From contig NZ_JAHMHW010000021.1 in the NCBI RefSeq assembly GCF_020169515.1, positions 1 through 64,000 of the forward strand: DNA of 64,000 nt, written 5' to 3'. A model generated the notes under the pieces. That model was not told where the DNA came from. It did not search any database and saw only the letters and a program-made list of their open reading frames with translations. A program made the translations under genes and the position numbers. Of this stretch, positions 38,692-48,500 are shown in pieces (the first letter of the stretch is position 1; every line of letters starts with the position of its first letter). The DNA comes from Paenibacillus vietnamensis (lineage in GTDB: Bacteria > Bacillota > Bacilli > Paenibacillales > Paenibacillaceae).

Positions 38692-39639
38692 ATGAGATAC
38701 AGAATCTATTTTGATGAAGCCAATAAGATCGATCAGCCCGACAAGATGTATTCATATTATGGAGCATATGGTGGCAGCGAGCAAGTTATGACGGGAATAG
38801 TTCGCTCCGTTCAAGGCATCTTTGAGAAATTGGGAACCAGAAGCGAATTGCATTTTCGCGAGTACAATCATGACAAGCATGTAGAGAAGTACTTCTAGGT
38901 GCTTAATTATATTATTAACGAAGAAATCAATATTAATCTCCTCGTAGTCAACAACACGGAAGCCCAATCCATCGCCCAACAACTCGATTTAACGACTATG
39001 GAGTTAAGGAGTCTGTTCTACATTAAAATACCGGAGCGGCTATTCTATGGTATTACTCGCGGACTCACCAATCAAATGGACATCGAGATTAGAATTGATC
39101 ACAATGATGAATATGATGCACTTGGGCTGCATTCCAAAATCAAGGAACAGATGAATGCCCACTCTGTTTACAGGAACAAAAGGTACAAAATCACATCAGT
39201 TGAGTCCGAAAAATCCCATGAATCTATCCCTTTGCAAATCATCGACACCTTTCTGGGGATCGTAGTATTCTTAATGGAGCAAAGCTATATGGGACAGTCG
39301 GATGCTGTGCGAATCAAGAGCGACCTTATCTATCGCTTTCTATCTCAAGGAAACAATGTGGAGCGATTCCAGAGCCAAATTAAGTTGTATACTTGGAATG
39401 GCAGAGAGAATTTGTCCGAACTGTCCATTGGCAATTATATGTCCAAATTCATGATTTATCAAACACAGTATGATTTGGTGGAAATGAATAGGCTGCAAGC
39501 CATCCGATTAAGAAATCCTGATTTGACGACCAAGGATTATCGAATGCTGATGGAGTATCCTAATTCCCGTTTTCGAATGCTGTTAGGGTATCTGGATGAG
39601 TTGGAGTTAAGAGGAAGGAATGCATTTCTGTTGCAGTAA
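38692..39639 (+). pseudogene. DUF3800-like protein gene interrupted by an in-frame amber codon
   Basis: The frame begins MRYRIYFDEANKID, where the IYFDEAN string resembles the IYxDESG opening of DUF3800 proteins (RNase H-like fold, common on mobile elements). It is open for 69 codons to TAG at 38896-38898, then continues in the same frame for 246 residues to 39639 with coherent protein sequence (FYIKIPERLFYGITRGL, IDTFLGIVVFLMEQSYMG). A single substitution (for example CAG or TGG to TAG) explains the break. Without the stop the protein would be 315 residues. Suppression is possible but nothing supports it. AT-rich composition differs from the core. Confidence 0.65.
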
Positions 39640-39787
39640 GAATATCGTACCTTATGGCGACGGTTTTTAGAATTCTGAGTGCAGGAGCCATATATCTGCC
39701 TGTTGAGAATATTGTAACTCGGTTGGGCATTGTTTGAGTTAAAAACACACATTTTTTCTCAGTATCGCATAAACCCCGCAAAAATCA

Positions 39788-39818
39788 GGGATGACCGTCA
39801 CAGCGGGCATCCCTTTTC
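39788..39818 (+). terminator. Terminator-like hairpin downstream of the broken DUF3800 gene
   Basis: GGGATG and CATCCC enclose a 14-nt loop and are followed by TTTTCTG. The remaining 39640-39902 sequence shows no gene. Confidence 0.55.
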
Positions 39819-39902
39819 TGTATGTCAAGCAACTGCTGTAAATCATGTGTCCTGAAAATCTCCATTTTGTAACGTCACTCAGCTAAAGAATGCAATATTT
39901 AT

Positions 39903-40640
39903 TCAAAAAGCTATTTCAACTTGTTGTAAACAAATCAGCCAATTCCGGCAAAGAAGAGGCACAAGATTGATCTGTCTGTTGATAATCAGCTGGGCATGCC
40001 TGCGAATCTTTTTGTTTAGGCAGTCCAGAAAGTAGATGTTGTTGCGCTTATCGACAATCATGCTTTCGACCTTGTTGATCCGTGCTGTGCGTACAGGTCC
40101 ATCTACATCGCTGTAGCCGACGCCCCCAACCACAAGGTATCGATAAATTTAGCGGCTTGTCCCGGTTGTGTGACAGGCGGCGTAGGGGTTGTGGTATTGC
40201 ATTCACCGCCTACTCCTTTGTTGTTATTGCAAAACTAGTAGGCACGCCACAGCAGCGTTGCTGCTTCTGCACGGGTCACGGATGCCTGCGGATGGAAGGT
40301 TTCATCCTGATAGCCTCATCGAGCCCATTCTCCACCGCAACAGCTACGTAGTCCTTGGCTGATTCCGAGATGCCCGCACAATTGCGGAACATCGCTTCAA
40401 TAATCGAGCGGTTGGACAGCCGGGCAACCATCGTAGCCTTTCAGCTTGACTAGGGCGACCGTAATGTCTTCCCGCAATGCAGGTGCGGTCGGATTGAAGA
40501 TGTACTGCTCATCGACAGTCCGATAACTGGTCATGTAGTCCTTCATTGCTTCTATGAAGGGCTGTACCAATCGGTCACTTTGACATTGTAAAATGAGGAG
40601 TAGTTGACCTTTTGCGGTTGACCTAATGCGTCTCGGCAAG
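39903..40640 (-). pseudogene. Relic of an S-layer-homology (SLH) surface protein
   Basis: On the minus strand, pieces of one protein appear in changing frames. In order: VNYSSFYNVKVTDWYSPFIE, then AMKDYMTSYRTVDEQYIF, NPTAPALREDITVALVKLK, then in another frame IIEAMFRN and ESAKDYVAVAVENGL, then in another frame GYQDETFHPQASVTRAEAAT with LLWRAY, and then GYSDVDGPVRTARINKVESM with IVDKRNNIYFLD. The TRAEAATLLWRA string is a canonical SLH domain end, and the last part resembles an NHL-type repeat. At least three frameshifts and stop codons make it non-functional. It was probably host-derived cargo carried or trapped in the island. Confidence 0.7.
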
Positions 40641-41015
40641 ATCTCAGAACGATATAGCAGGCTTATTGGCTGGTGCCTTCTGTTACTCTCCTCTCCGTAT
40701 TCCGGCAACGTCGCTGACAGCGTTCCATGGGGTGGTTCTCCATAGTTGTTTTGTTCGTATGTTGAAAGGGGTCTTTTTACCTGACGAGTCGAATTTAGCG
40801 GCGGTCATTTTTCGAACACCACTTAATAAGCCTACTCTTCGTAAGAGGAAGGGGAATAATGTATTGGGCCGAGGCTGTTTTTCGGACATTATTCTTCTCG
40901 TTCTGCAATGGTGCTTATATAGTCACTTGAGTTTGACCGGGCGAAAGTCACTCATAGTTTTTTGGTTCAATAATGAGGATAATTTAACCCACAATTAATG
41001 ATTGATCGTAAAAAC
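40641..41015. other. Non-coding stretch in the island
   Basis: No convincing gene or structured RNA is visible on either strand. Short open frames here lack ribosome binding sites and recognisable motifs. Confidence 0.5.
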
Positions 41016-41908
41016 TCAGATTAATCTTTTTAAGAGTCTTTTCGAACGTGATAAATTTCCCTTATCAAGGCAAAGTTTAAACAATTCAGAAGGTAAAATG
41101 GCAGGATTTATTGCTTGAATAAGCTTGAGCATTCGAAAATATGTCAAGTACTGATTAAGTTTTGGAGCAGTAATTCTGCGTTTGTTCGCTAAATAATCTC
41201 GAAACTCACTAATTACTTTAATTAAAGCGGCTGATTTCTCTGGCTCAGTTTTATTATCAACTGCTAGATGATCCCCTGACACAAAATGAATATGACTCGG
41301 ATTCTCACGATTAACAGCAACGAGTACTGGAATCAAGGTAATGTTATCCTTGTATGGTAAATGTTGGGATTGATTTGTACTATTACGTAAAGTTTCTTCC
41401 TGATTTGAGCATTTTACTTCTATGGTTGCATAGTCATGGGATGTTTGTTCAAAAGTTTGAAATTGCTTATTTGGTAAGTAAAGTTCGAAGAATGATGAAA
41501 GTTTCTTATTCCATGCATAGATGGTGTTTATATGAAGTTCTAATTGAGCGGAAATTTGTTTCATTGGAAGCCTGTCTACTAGAACTAGTTGAATGAATAG
41601 CGGCCACTTTTGAATATTTCGGCTTCTATGGAAGAGAGTACGAGTTAGATCGCTAAATATACGTCCACATTGTCGACATTGATATCGCTGCCAGTCAGTT
41701 CTATTAACGAATCCATACGTACATAACTACATATCATTTTCCCGGACTCATGCAAACAATGTGGGCAGAACACACCTTTGATGAACCGCTCCCGTCGAAT
41801 GGTTTCACTATTTAGCTGGAGAAGTTGACCGACCTCAACTAATATATCCTGATGTATATCATCATCTGAGGGGTTCACAAGATTCTGTGCTTTATTTTGT
41901 GATTCCAT
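41016..41908 (-). pseudogene. Frameshifted zinc-ribbon transposase (IS1595/IS1-like)
   Basis: The first frame (41908 to about 41740) gives an acidic start and the first zinc knuckle FCPHCLHESGKMI. A frameshift near 41715-41735 then moves the reading to WQRYQCRQCGRIFSDLTRTL, LFHRSRNIQKWPLF and a helix-turn-helix (PMKQISAQLELHINTIYAWN). CPxC...CRxCG plus F-x-D-x-T-x-T-x-x-H-R-S is the N terminus of IS1595/IS1-type transposases. The rest (to 41016) has only a degenerate hint of a catalytic core (LIPVLVAVNRENP). No terminal inverted repeats were identified. It is AT-rich and inactive. Confidence 0.62.
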
Positions 41909-42106
41909 CTCTTCACCACAAGCAGCCCTTAAAGAGCCAGTTGTTTCTAATTATTATACTAGAACGGTCGTTCCCTAACAATGAAATCAATCATTAACTG
42001 TTACTACTTGAATGGGGGAATACGGTTGCTATTGTAAAAGAACACAATTTATGGATACTCTTAAAGCAACCAAGAGCCATTTGGCGACCTGAAGGGAAGA
42101 TGCGTA

Positions 42107-42694
42107 ATGAAGTGTCCGTCGTTATTTCATTTTTATCGGGCTTACTATGGGGGTGTCAGTCAAGGGAAGGTGAACTTTGCCAAAGCTATATCCGAAACCG
42201 GAAAGCAGCTTGAAATTATTTTTCAGACGCGAGATTCGCAGGGGCATACGCGTTATGCCAATCGTGAATATGCTTATGCTTTAACGAAAGGTTTTCTTCA
42301 AAAGTTTTTTGAACTTGCCGAATATCACTATGGAGAGCAGTTTTTTGATGAATTGGAGTGGCTGAAAAATCGCATTGTTATGCCGAAAGATTTGGTAGGT
42401 AATCGTGAGGTTTATATTCCTTTTTCTTATTGTTTCGCACCGAAAGAAAAAAGGCTTATTTTTATAGAATACGGAAAAGTAGAAGAAGCCGAAAGATGGC
42501 TGCCGATCTTTAAAACGTTAGTAGAATCGTTTGTAATAAACGACTCGCTGCCGGATATTCAAATGGTGACTTATTGGGATCTGATGAAGGGAACAACAAT
42601 GGAATTATCTTACCCGGATTCTTTTCTCGCACCTAAAGAACGAGTGATCCAAACCGCAAGATTATTGGTGGAACAAGCAGTGCGTAAGAGGTAA
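42107..42694 (+). CDS. Protein of unknown function upstream of the Wadjet genes
   Basis: A 195-residue soluble protein that I do not recognise. It has no signal peptide or membrane segment. Aromatic-rich stretches (YAYALTKGFLQKFFELAEYH, VYIPFSYCFAPKEKRLIFIE) suggest a compact alpha/beta domain. The composition is AT-rich, unlike the Wadjet genes. The ATG at 42107 has only a weak upstream GAAGGGAAG; the same frame is open a little further upstream without a start, so the true N terminus may be lost. It ends 66 bp before jetA in the same direction and might be an accessory gene, or unrelated. Confidence 0.55.
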   Translation: MKCPSLFHFYRAYYGGVSQGKVNFAKAISETGKQLEIIFQTRDSQGHTRYANREYAYALTKGFLQKFFELAEYHYGEQFFDELEWLKNRIVMPKDLVGNREVYIPFSYCFAPKEKRLIFIEYGKVEEAERWLPIFKTLVESFVINDSLPDIQMVTYWDLMKGTTMELSYPDSFLAPKERVIQTARLLVEQAVRKR

Positions 42695-42760
42695 AATCTG
42701 AGGATCAATCTTACATAATAATTTATATGCTAAAATAAATTGTCAAAGGAGTGATAAAGA

Positions 42761-44266
42761 TTGGACCCAATTATTACACCTGCGGGTATGCGAGCAGTCC
42801 CGGAGCTTAGTTATTTGACTGCCATAAATGTTGCTCGTTACCGTGCGGTTATGAAGTTCATTTATACGGAATATCAGCGTTTGAAATATTGGTTAAGGCC
42901 GGAGGAAGTTTATGAAGGCGTGCATGCATGGGGAGTTCTCGAAAGCTATACACTGGAACAGTGCTTGTCCGACTTGGAAAGCCTGAAGGGATGGGGCAAT
43001 CTGGCCTCGCGTCACGATGGAGGACGAGCGTTATCAGTAGAAGAGTATATGCGGAAGAAGAGCCAGTACTTGCTGACGCCCTATGCCATCGAGATCGAGA
43101 GGATGCTTGAGTCGCTGGAGAAGGTTAAAGGATATGGAGGCTCGCTGGAGACAACGTATTTCGATACGATTACGTCGTGTATTCACGAGGTGCGGCTAAG
43201 AGCGATGGAGTTTGCACCGGGAGAGGCGATTCGGAATTGGGAAAAGCTCTATGAGGCGTTCAAAACGATGCACGAGAATGCGGCGGATTTCATTGCCAGC
43301 ATCCATTCCATTCAGGCTGAAGAGATGATGGCCACAGAAGGCTTCCTCGCTTTAAAGGATAATTTGGTGAACTACTTGCAGCATTTCGTTAAAGGACTGC
43401 AGAGCGGCGCCTATAAAATAGAAGGCCAGTTACAGAGAATTGGAGACGGCTTGCGAGAGGTCTATTTGGACAAAGTGCTGGAGGATGAGATTGCGAAGCC
43501 GCGCCTGGAAGAAGGGAAATCGCCGGAAGAGCTGCGGGTGGAGCTCCATCAGGGCTGGAATAACCTGAAAAGATGGTTTATCGGAGACGAGCAGGAGTTC
43601 AGCGAGCTGACACTGCTTGAAAGGGCGACCAAAGAAGCAATTGCAAAGGTTGTCCGCAGCGCGGTCCGGCTGCAGGAACGGCGGCGGGGAGGCATGAGCA
43701 GGCGTAACGATTTGGAGGCGCTTGGCCGCAAATTTGCTCAGCTGGACAATCTGGAAGAAGCACATAAGCTTGCCGCGTATGTGTTCGGCCTGTTCCCAAG
43801 CCGGCATTTACAGGGTCAGGATGAACGCAGTACGGAACGGGCCGATGCCTCAACCTGGGACGAGATGCCGAATGTGCGACTCATCCGGACGCGCAGCCGA
43901 AAGCGTTCGAGCAAATCGGCCTCGGAGCCGATGCGAACTTATTCGGTCAAACGGGAAGCATACAGGGAGCAATTGCTGCTGCAGTTCGAAGAGGAAAGGG
44001 CTTTCGTCGAGAAGATGGAGGAACTAGGAAAAGTTCAGATCGCCGAGCTGCCTGTACTAAAGTCGAAAGAGCGGATGCGGCTGCTCCAGTGGATCGGACG
44101 GTGTACGGCAACCGCATCGAGGACTTTCATAACGGCTGACGGGTATCGCATTTCGTTAACGATCCCGAACCAAGAGCTTGACGCTGTGCTTCGCAGCGAG
44201 GATGGGAATCTAACGATGCGTAACTACATGATAGAAGTAGCTGGAGGAGAAACGATTCATGGCTAG
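42761..44266 (+). CDS. jetA: Wadjet system protein JetA, type III (TIGR02677/DUF2397)
   Basis: A 501-residue, largely helical protein, first of four overlapping genes. Its opening (ELSYLTAINVARYRAVMKFI, then YTEYQRLKYWLRPEEV) fits the TIGR02677/DUF2397 family found only next to the other three. By comparison with MukBEF-like condensins JetA is the kleisin-type subunit that bridges the SMC heads. Translation starts at TTG 42761 behind AAAGGAGTG. It overlaps jetB by 8 bp. GC content is near that of the core genome. Confidence 0.85.
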   Translation: MDPIITPAGMRAVPELSYLTAINVARYRAVMKFIYTEYQRLKYWLRPEEVYEGVHAWGVLESYTLEQCLSDLESLKGWGNLASRHDGGRALSVEEYMRKKSQYLLTPYAIEIERMLESLEKVKGYGGSLETTYFDTITSCIHEVRLRAMEFAPGEAIRNWEKLYEAFKTMHENAADFIASIHSIQAEEMMATEGFLALKDNLVNYLQHFVKGLQSGAYKIEGQLQRIGDGLREVYLDKVLEDEIAKPRLEEGKSPEELRVELHQGWNNLKRWFIGDEQEFSELTLLERATKEAIAKVVRSAVRLQERRRGGMSRRNDLEALGRKFAQLDNLEEAHKLAAYVFGLFPSRHLQGQDERSTERADASTWDEMPNVRLIRTRSRKRSSKSASEPMRTYSVKREAYREQLLLQFEEERAFVEKMEELGKVQIAELPVLKSKERMRLLQWIGRCTATASRTFITADGYRISLTIPNQELDAVLRSEDGNLTMRNYMIEVAGGETIHG

Positions 44267-45500
44267 AGGGGGAACGACATCCTATGCGCTTCGCCGCATG
44301 CGCGCTAACCGGGGAGCGGATGCGGAGCACTGGAACGAACGGCGCCGGACCTGCGCACACACGCTGTTGAATCGACATTGGATTACGAAAGAAGGAGACC
44401 CGGAGCTGTTCTATGCGATTCGGGATCAATATACGGAGCTGCGGGATTGGTTCACCGAGTTTACAGGTTTTTCGCTTATTCTGACGCGGACGATGGCCAA
44501 GCTGGATAAAGCGCCTGTGATGGCAGCGCCATGGATGGGGTTCACTGAATTCCGGGAGCCGCGTGACTATGCCTTGTTTACGTATTCGCTATGGTTTCTG
44601 GAATCCAAGACGGAGCTGGATCAATTCGTACTGACCGACATTGTTGAGCAAGTCGGCGAGCAGCTTGTCGCATGGGGCCTCGTAATGGACTGGGAAAATT
44701 ATCAGCACCGTTTATCCATGGTACGGGCGCTCAAAAAGCTTCGACAGCTCGGCGTCCTACGTCATATTGACGGGGAAGAGGCGGATTGGGCGCACGACAG
44801 TCGTACGAAAAACGTGCTGTATGAATGTTCACCGTCAGCCAGGTATGTGCTGCGTCATTTTCCGAAAGAGCTGAAAGCTTATGGCAGCTTAGATGATTTT
44901 AATGAGCAAATTATATATCCGGAGACAATCGATGGCGAATTGCGCAAGCGCCGGCATCGTATTTACCGGCGTTTGCTGCTGGAGCCGGTGGTCGCAGATC
45001 AGCAATGGAGCGCGGACGAGCTGTATTATGTACAGACGCAGCGGCGAACGTTGATGGACCAGATGCAGTTTATGTTCGGCATGGAGGGAAGCCGCTATCG
45101 GGAAGGTCTTTTCTTTTTTTATCCGGAGCTTAGCGGTGAATGCAGCTTGTTTCCTACGGCGGCAGGTATTTCAGATCTTGTTCTTCTATTCGCGGGGGAA
45201 CTGCGGAGAAGGATCGGCGATTGGCATGTGACGGAGCAAGGGACCATAGAGCTGACCAGAACGGATGTCGAGGGGCTATTGTATATGTTGAAGCAGAAAC
45301 ACGGGGAATACTGGAGCAAAGAACATCGGGGAATGAGTTTGGCCGAGCTGGCGAACGGGCTGGCGGCGCATATGATGGATTGGAACTTGGGGTATTGGGC
45401 TGAAGGAAGCGAGGGCAGCGAGCGATTTGTCGTGTCGGCAGTCGTCTCCCGGTGGACCGCGGATTATTCATGGGATGAAGGAGAGGGAGGAACGGCATGA
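44259..45500 (+). CDS. jetB: Wadjet system protein JetB, type III (TIGR02678/DUF2398)
   Basis: A 413-residue protein of the TIGR02678/DUF2398 family. Typical are LRDWFTEFTGFSLILTRTMA (about 63-82), followed by KLDKAP, and the helical C-terminal half with paired aromatic residues. In Wadjet complexes JetB is the KITE-type (MukE-like) subunit with winged-helix folds binding the kleisin. It starts inside the end of jetA (8-bp overlap) behind GGAGGAG and overlaps jetC by 4 bp (ATGA), so the subunits are translationally coupled. Confidence 0.86.
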   Translation: MARGGTTSYALRRMRANRGADAEHWNERRRTCAHTLLNRHWITKEGDPELFYAIRDQYTELRDWFTEFTGFSLILTRTMAKLDKAPVMAAPWMGFTEFREPRDYALFTYSLWFLESKTELDQFVLTDIVEQVGEQLVAWGLVMDWENYQHRLSMVRALKKLRQLGVLRHIDGEEADWAHDSRTKNVLYECSPSARYVLRHFPKELKAYGSLDDFNEQIIYPETIDGELRKRRHRIYRRLLLEPVVADQQWSADELYYVQTQRRTLMDQMQFMFGMEGSRYREGLFFFYPELSGECSLFPTAAGISDLVLLFAGELRRRIGDWHVTEQGTIELTRTDVEGLLYMLKQKHGEYWSKEHRGMSLAELANGLAAHMMDWNLGYWAEGSEGSERFVVSAVVSRWTADYSWDEGEGGTA

Positions 45501-48500
45501 CTGACTGGCCTCTGGAGGAACAAAAGCGAGACCGCTGGCAAATGAACAGGGCGGGCATTCTTAATTTCTGGTTTTACGAGGACGAGGAGTTCGAGCTTGA
45601 GGATGGGCGGCTCGTGCTGCGCGGAACGAACGGCGCGGGCAAATCGGTAACGATGCAAAGCTTTATTCCGCTTGTGCTGGACGGGGACAAGCATCCGAAT
45701 CGTCTTGATCCTTTTGGCTCGAAGGACCGCAAGATTGAATTTTATTTGCTCGGCGACAAAGAGGAGCATACGGACCGGACCGGTTATTTGTGGCTCGAAT
45801 TTTATCATCCGGCCAAAAACATATACAAGACGATAGGCATTGGATTGCGAGCGCGGCGCGGGGCGTCTCAAATCGGCTTTTGGGGATTCGTGCTGGAGGA
45901 CGGCCGTCGAATAAATCATGATTTCTGGCTGTATGACCGTGTGCTGGAATCGGAAGGCCAAGGCAAGTACCCGCTGGATCGCAAAGGGCTGGAAGGGGCA
46001 ATTGGCGCAGGCGGGCAGGTTGTTCAGGAACAGAGAGGCTACCGCGATCTGGTAAACCGTTCCTTATTCGGATTTTACGATAAAGAGGCATATATCGACT
46101 TGCTGAACCTGCTGATTCAGCTTCGCAGCCCAAAGCTTTCAAAAGATGTAAAACCAACGGCCATTTACGAAATTTTAGTTCGAGCGCTGCCGCCGCTGCA
46201 CGAGGAGGAGCTGCGTCCGCTATCGGAAGTGATGGAGGATATGGATCAGCTGGCCGATCGATTGGAAGAGCTTAAGCTGCACCGGTCAGAACTCGAGAAG
46301 CTGAATCGCAGCTATGAGCAGTATAATCGTTATTTGCTCTATCAAAGCGGGGAGCAGCTGCTGACAGCTCATGCCGAACGACAAGAAGTGAGCCGCCAGC
46401 TGTCCGGATTGTCCAAAGAGCTGCAAAGCGCAGTACAAGACAGGATGGACGTCGAGGAGGCGCAAGCAAGGAACCAGGAACAGACGGTTTCAACAGAGAC
46501 AGAGCTGGAGCTGCTCGGGCGCAGCGAGGCCATGGAAAAGCAGCATGAGCTTGATCAGGCGGAGCAATCGTTGAAAGAGACGGCGCTTTATGTCGAGCAG
46601 GCTCAGAAACGGCTGACTGCTGCGCTGCGCAGCCAGGAGACGGCGGAGCTCGCGGCGGATAAGGCGAGAAAGCTGCAGGCCGAGCTCTTAGGACAGCAGG
46701 AGGAGGGCCTGTCGGAGCTGGAACAGCTGGCCGGGGATATGGAGTTTGTTCATCATGGCGTGTATTCAAGGTACTGGAGTCCGGAGCCGCCTGATGACGC
46801 CTCGTTTCTAGCCGCCTGGCGGAGAGACGTGGAAGCGCATCGCAGCTCGGTTGGTGAAGCCATTCGGCTCGCGGAACAGGAACGGGAAGCCGGACAAATG
46901 GTTGCCGAGTATGACAAACAGCTCGGCGCGATGCGTTCCGAACGCGATCAAGCGGAGCATGCGATGCGTAAGAAAGAGGAAGCGTCCGAGTCCGCTTTGT
47001 ATGTGTGGAAGGAGCATTTGCTGACCTGGAAGCAGTCGCTGGTTCAGCTAAGGCTGGGCGAGGCTGCGGTACAGGCGATGTTCGAAGCGAGCAGCGCTTT
47101 ATCTTATGATCGGCAGAATGTGGAGACGGTGTTGGAGCCTGTGCGAATAGAGGCCGATCGCAACCGTCAGGAAATTATCGCGGCCAAGCTGGAACTGGAT
47201 CAGCAGGTAAAGCAGCTGAAGGCGGAGCGGGAGGCGCTTGCCGCAGAGAAGCTGACGTGGGAGCAGAACCGCGAGCCTGAACCTGCACGCAGTCAAGCCC
47301 GAGAGCGGACGCGAAGCGAATACGGACCGAAGCAGGGTGCTCCGCTCTACGAAGTATGTGATTTTTACGCGCATATAGGGGCCGAGCAGCGGTCAAGCGT
47401 CGAGCTTGCTCTTCTGGGGAACGGTCTGCTGGACGCCTGGATTCGTCCGGACGGTCAAATCGGAGCTGTCGGCGATAAGGATGAAGACGTCTGGATCGTG
47501 CCGCAGCCGATAGAATGGGGATATACCCTCGCGGATGTTTTGAAGCCGATGCCGTCAGCAGAATCCGGGTTGTCCGAACAACAGATAGAAGCGGTTCTCC
47601 GTTCATTTGCTTGGGGGGAAGGATTTGATTCAGAGCTGCTATCGCAAGATCGGACGGCAATGGTCGTCGGTACAGACTATTATCAGTTTGGATCGGTCTT
47701 TGGCAAAATCGATCCGAGCCTGCATCGAGTGCAGTTCATCGGGAAGGAAGCACGGAAGCAGTATAAGCAGTCCGAAATATCCAGATTAAATCAGGAGATC
47801 ACGCTTCGTGAGGGCAGCATGGCAGAGCTTAGCGAGCGCATTGCCGAGCTGGAAGAGGCCATTCAGTCCATTCAGCTGGAGCTGTCCCGGTTTCCGAATC
47901 AGGATGAATCCTTTGCGGCGCTTCGACGGTCATGGTCCGAGCAATATGAAGCTTCTACACGCTTCAAGCTGCTGCTGGAGCAAGAGAACAGGCTTGCCGA
48001 TCAGCTCAGAGCCAAGCAGCTATTATGGGCGGAATTGAAGCAGGCGTTCCTTGCGATGACGGCCGGATGGTCGCGTCTCAAATCGCTTCGCGATCTTCAG
48101 GAGGCAAGACAAGCTATCGGCGGTTATATGGAGGCAATTTCACAATTGCACTCGGATTGGCGGGAATACAAGCAGCGGAGCGAGGAAGCAAAACGTTACG
48201 AAGCAGACGCGAAAGAGCAAGCCGAATTGGCCGAGACGGAAGAGGAGCTGCGCGATGAGTTGTTCGATAAACAATATTCGCTGCGGGTGAAGGCGGAGCA
48301 GCTGCGCAAGCTGATGGACGAGCTTGGAATCAGTGATTTATATGAGCGTATCAGCTCTTTAAAGACGCGGCGTCAGGAGCTGGTGAAGGAACGGGACCGG
48401 CTTGCGAAGGAGTTAATGGAGATGGCTGCCCGCATTGCCGTTCTGCGCGAGCGGCAGTCGAGTCTGGCCGAGCGAGAGCAATCGTCGGATGATCATCTGG

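Noticed and set aside
40666-40998. Open frames on both strands (110 and 68 codons)
   Set aside because: No RBS, no motif and no similarity that I recognise. I regard the stretch as non-coding island DNA.
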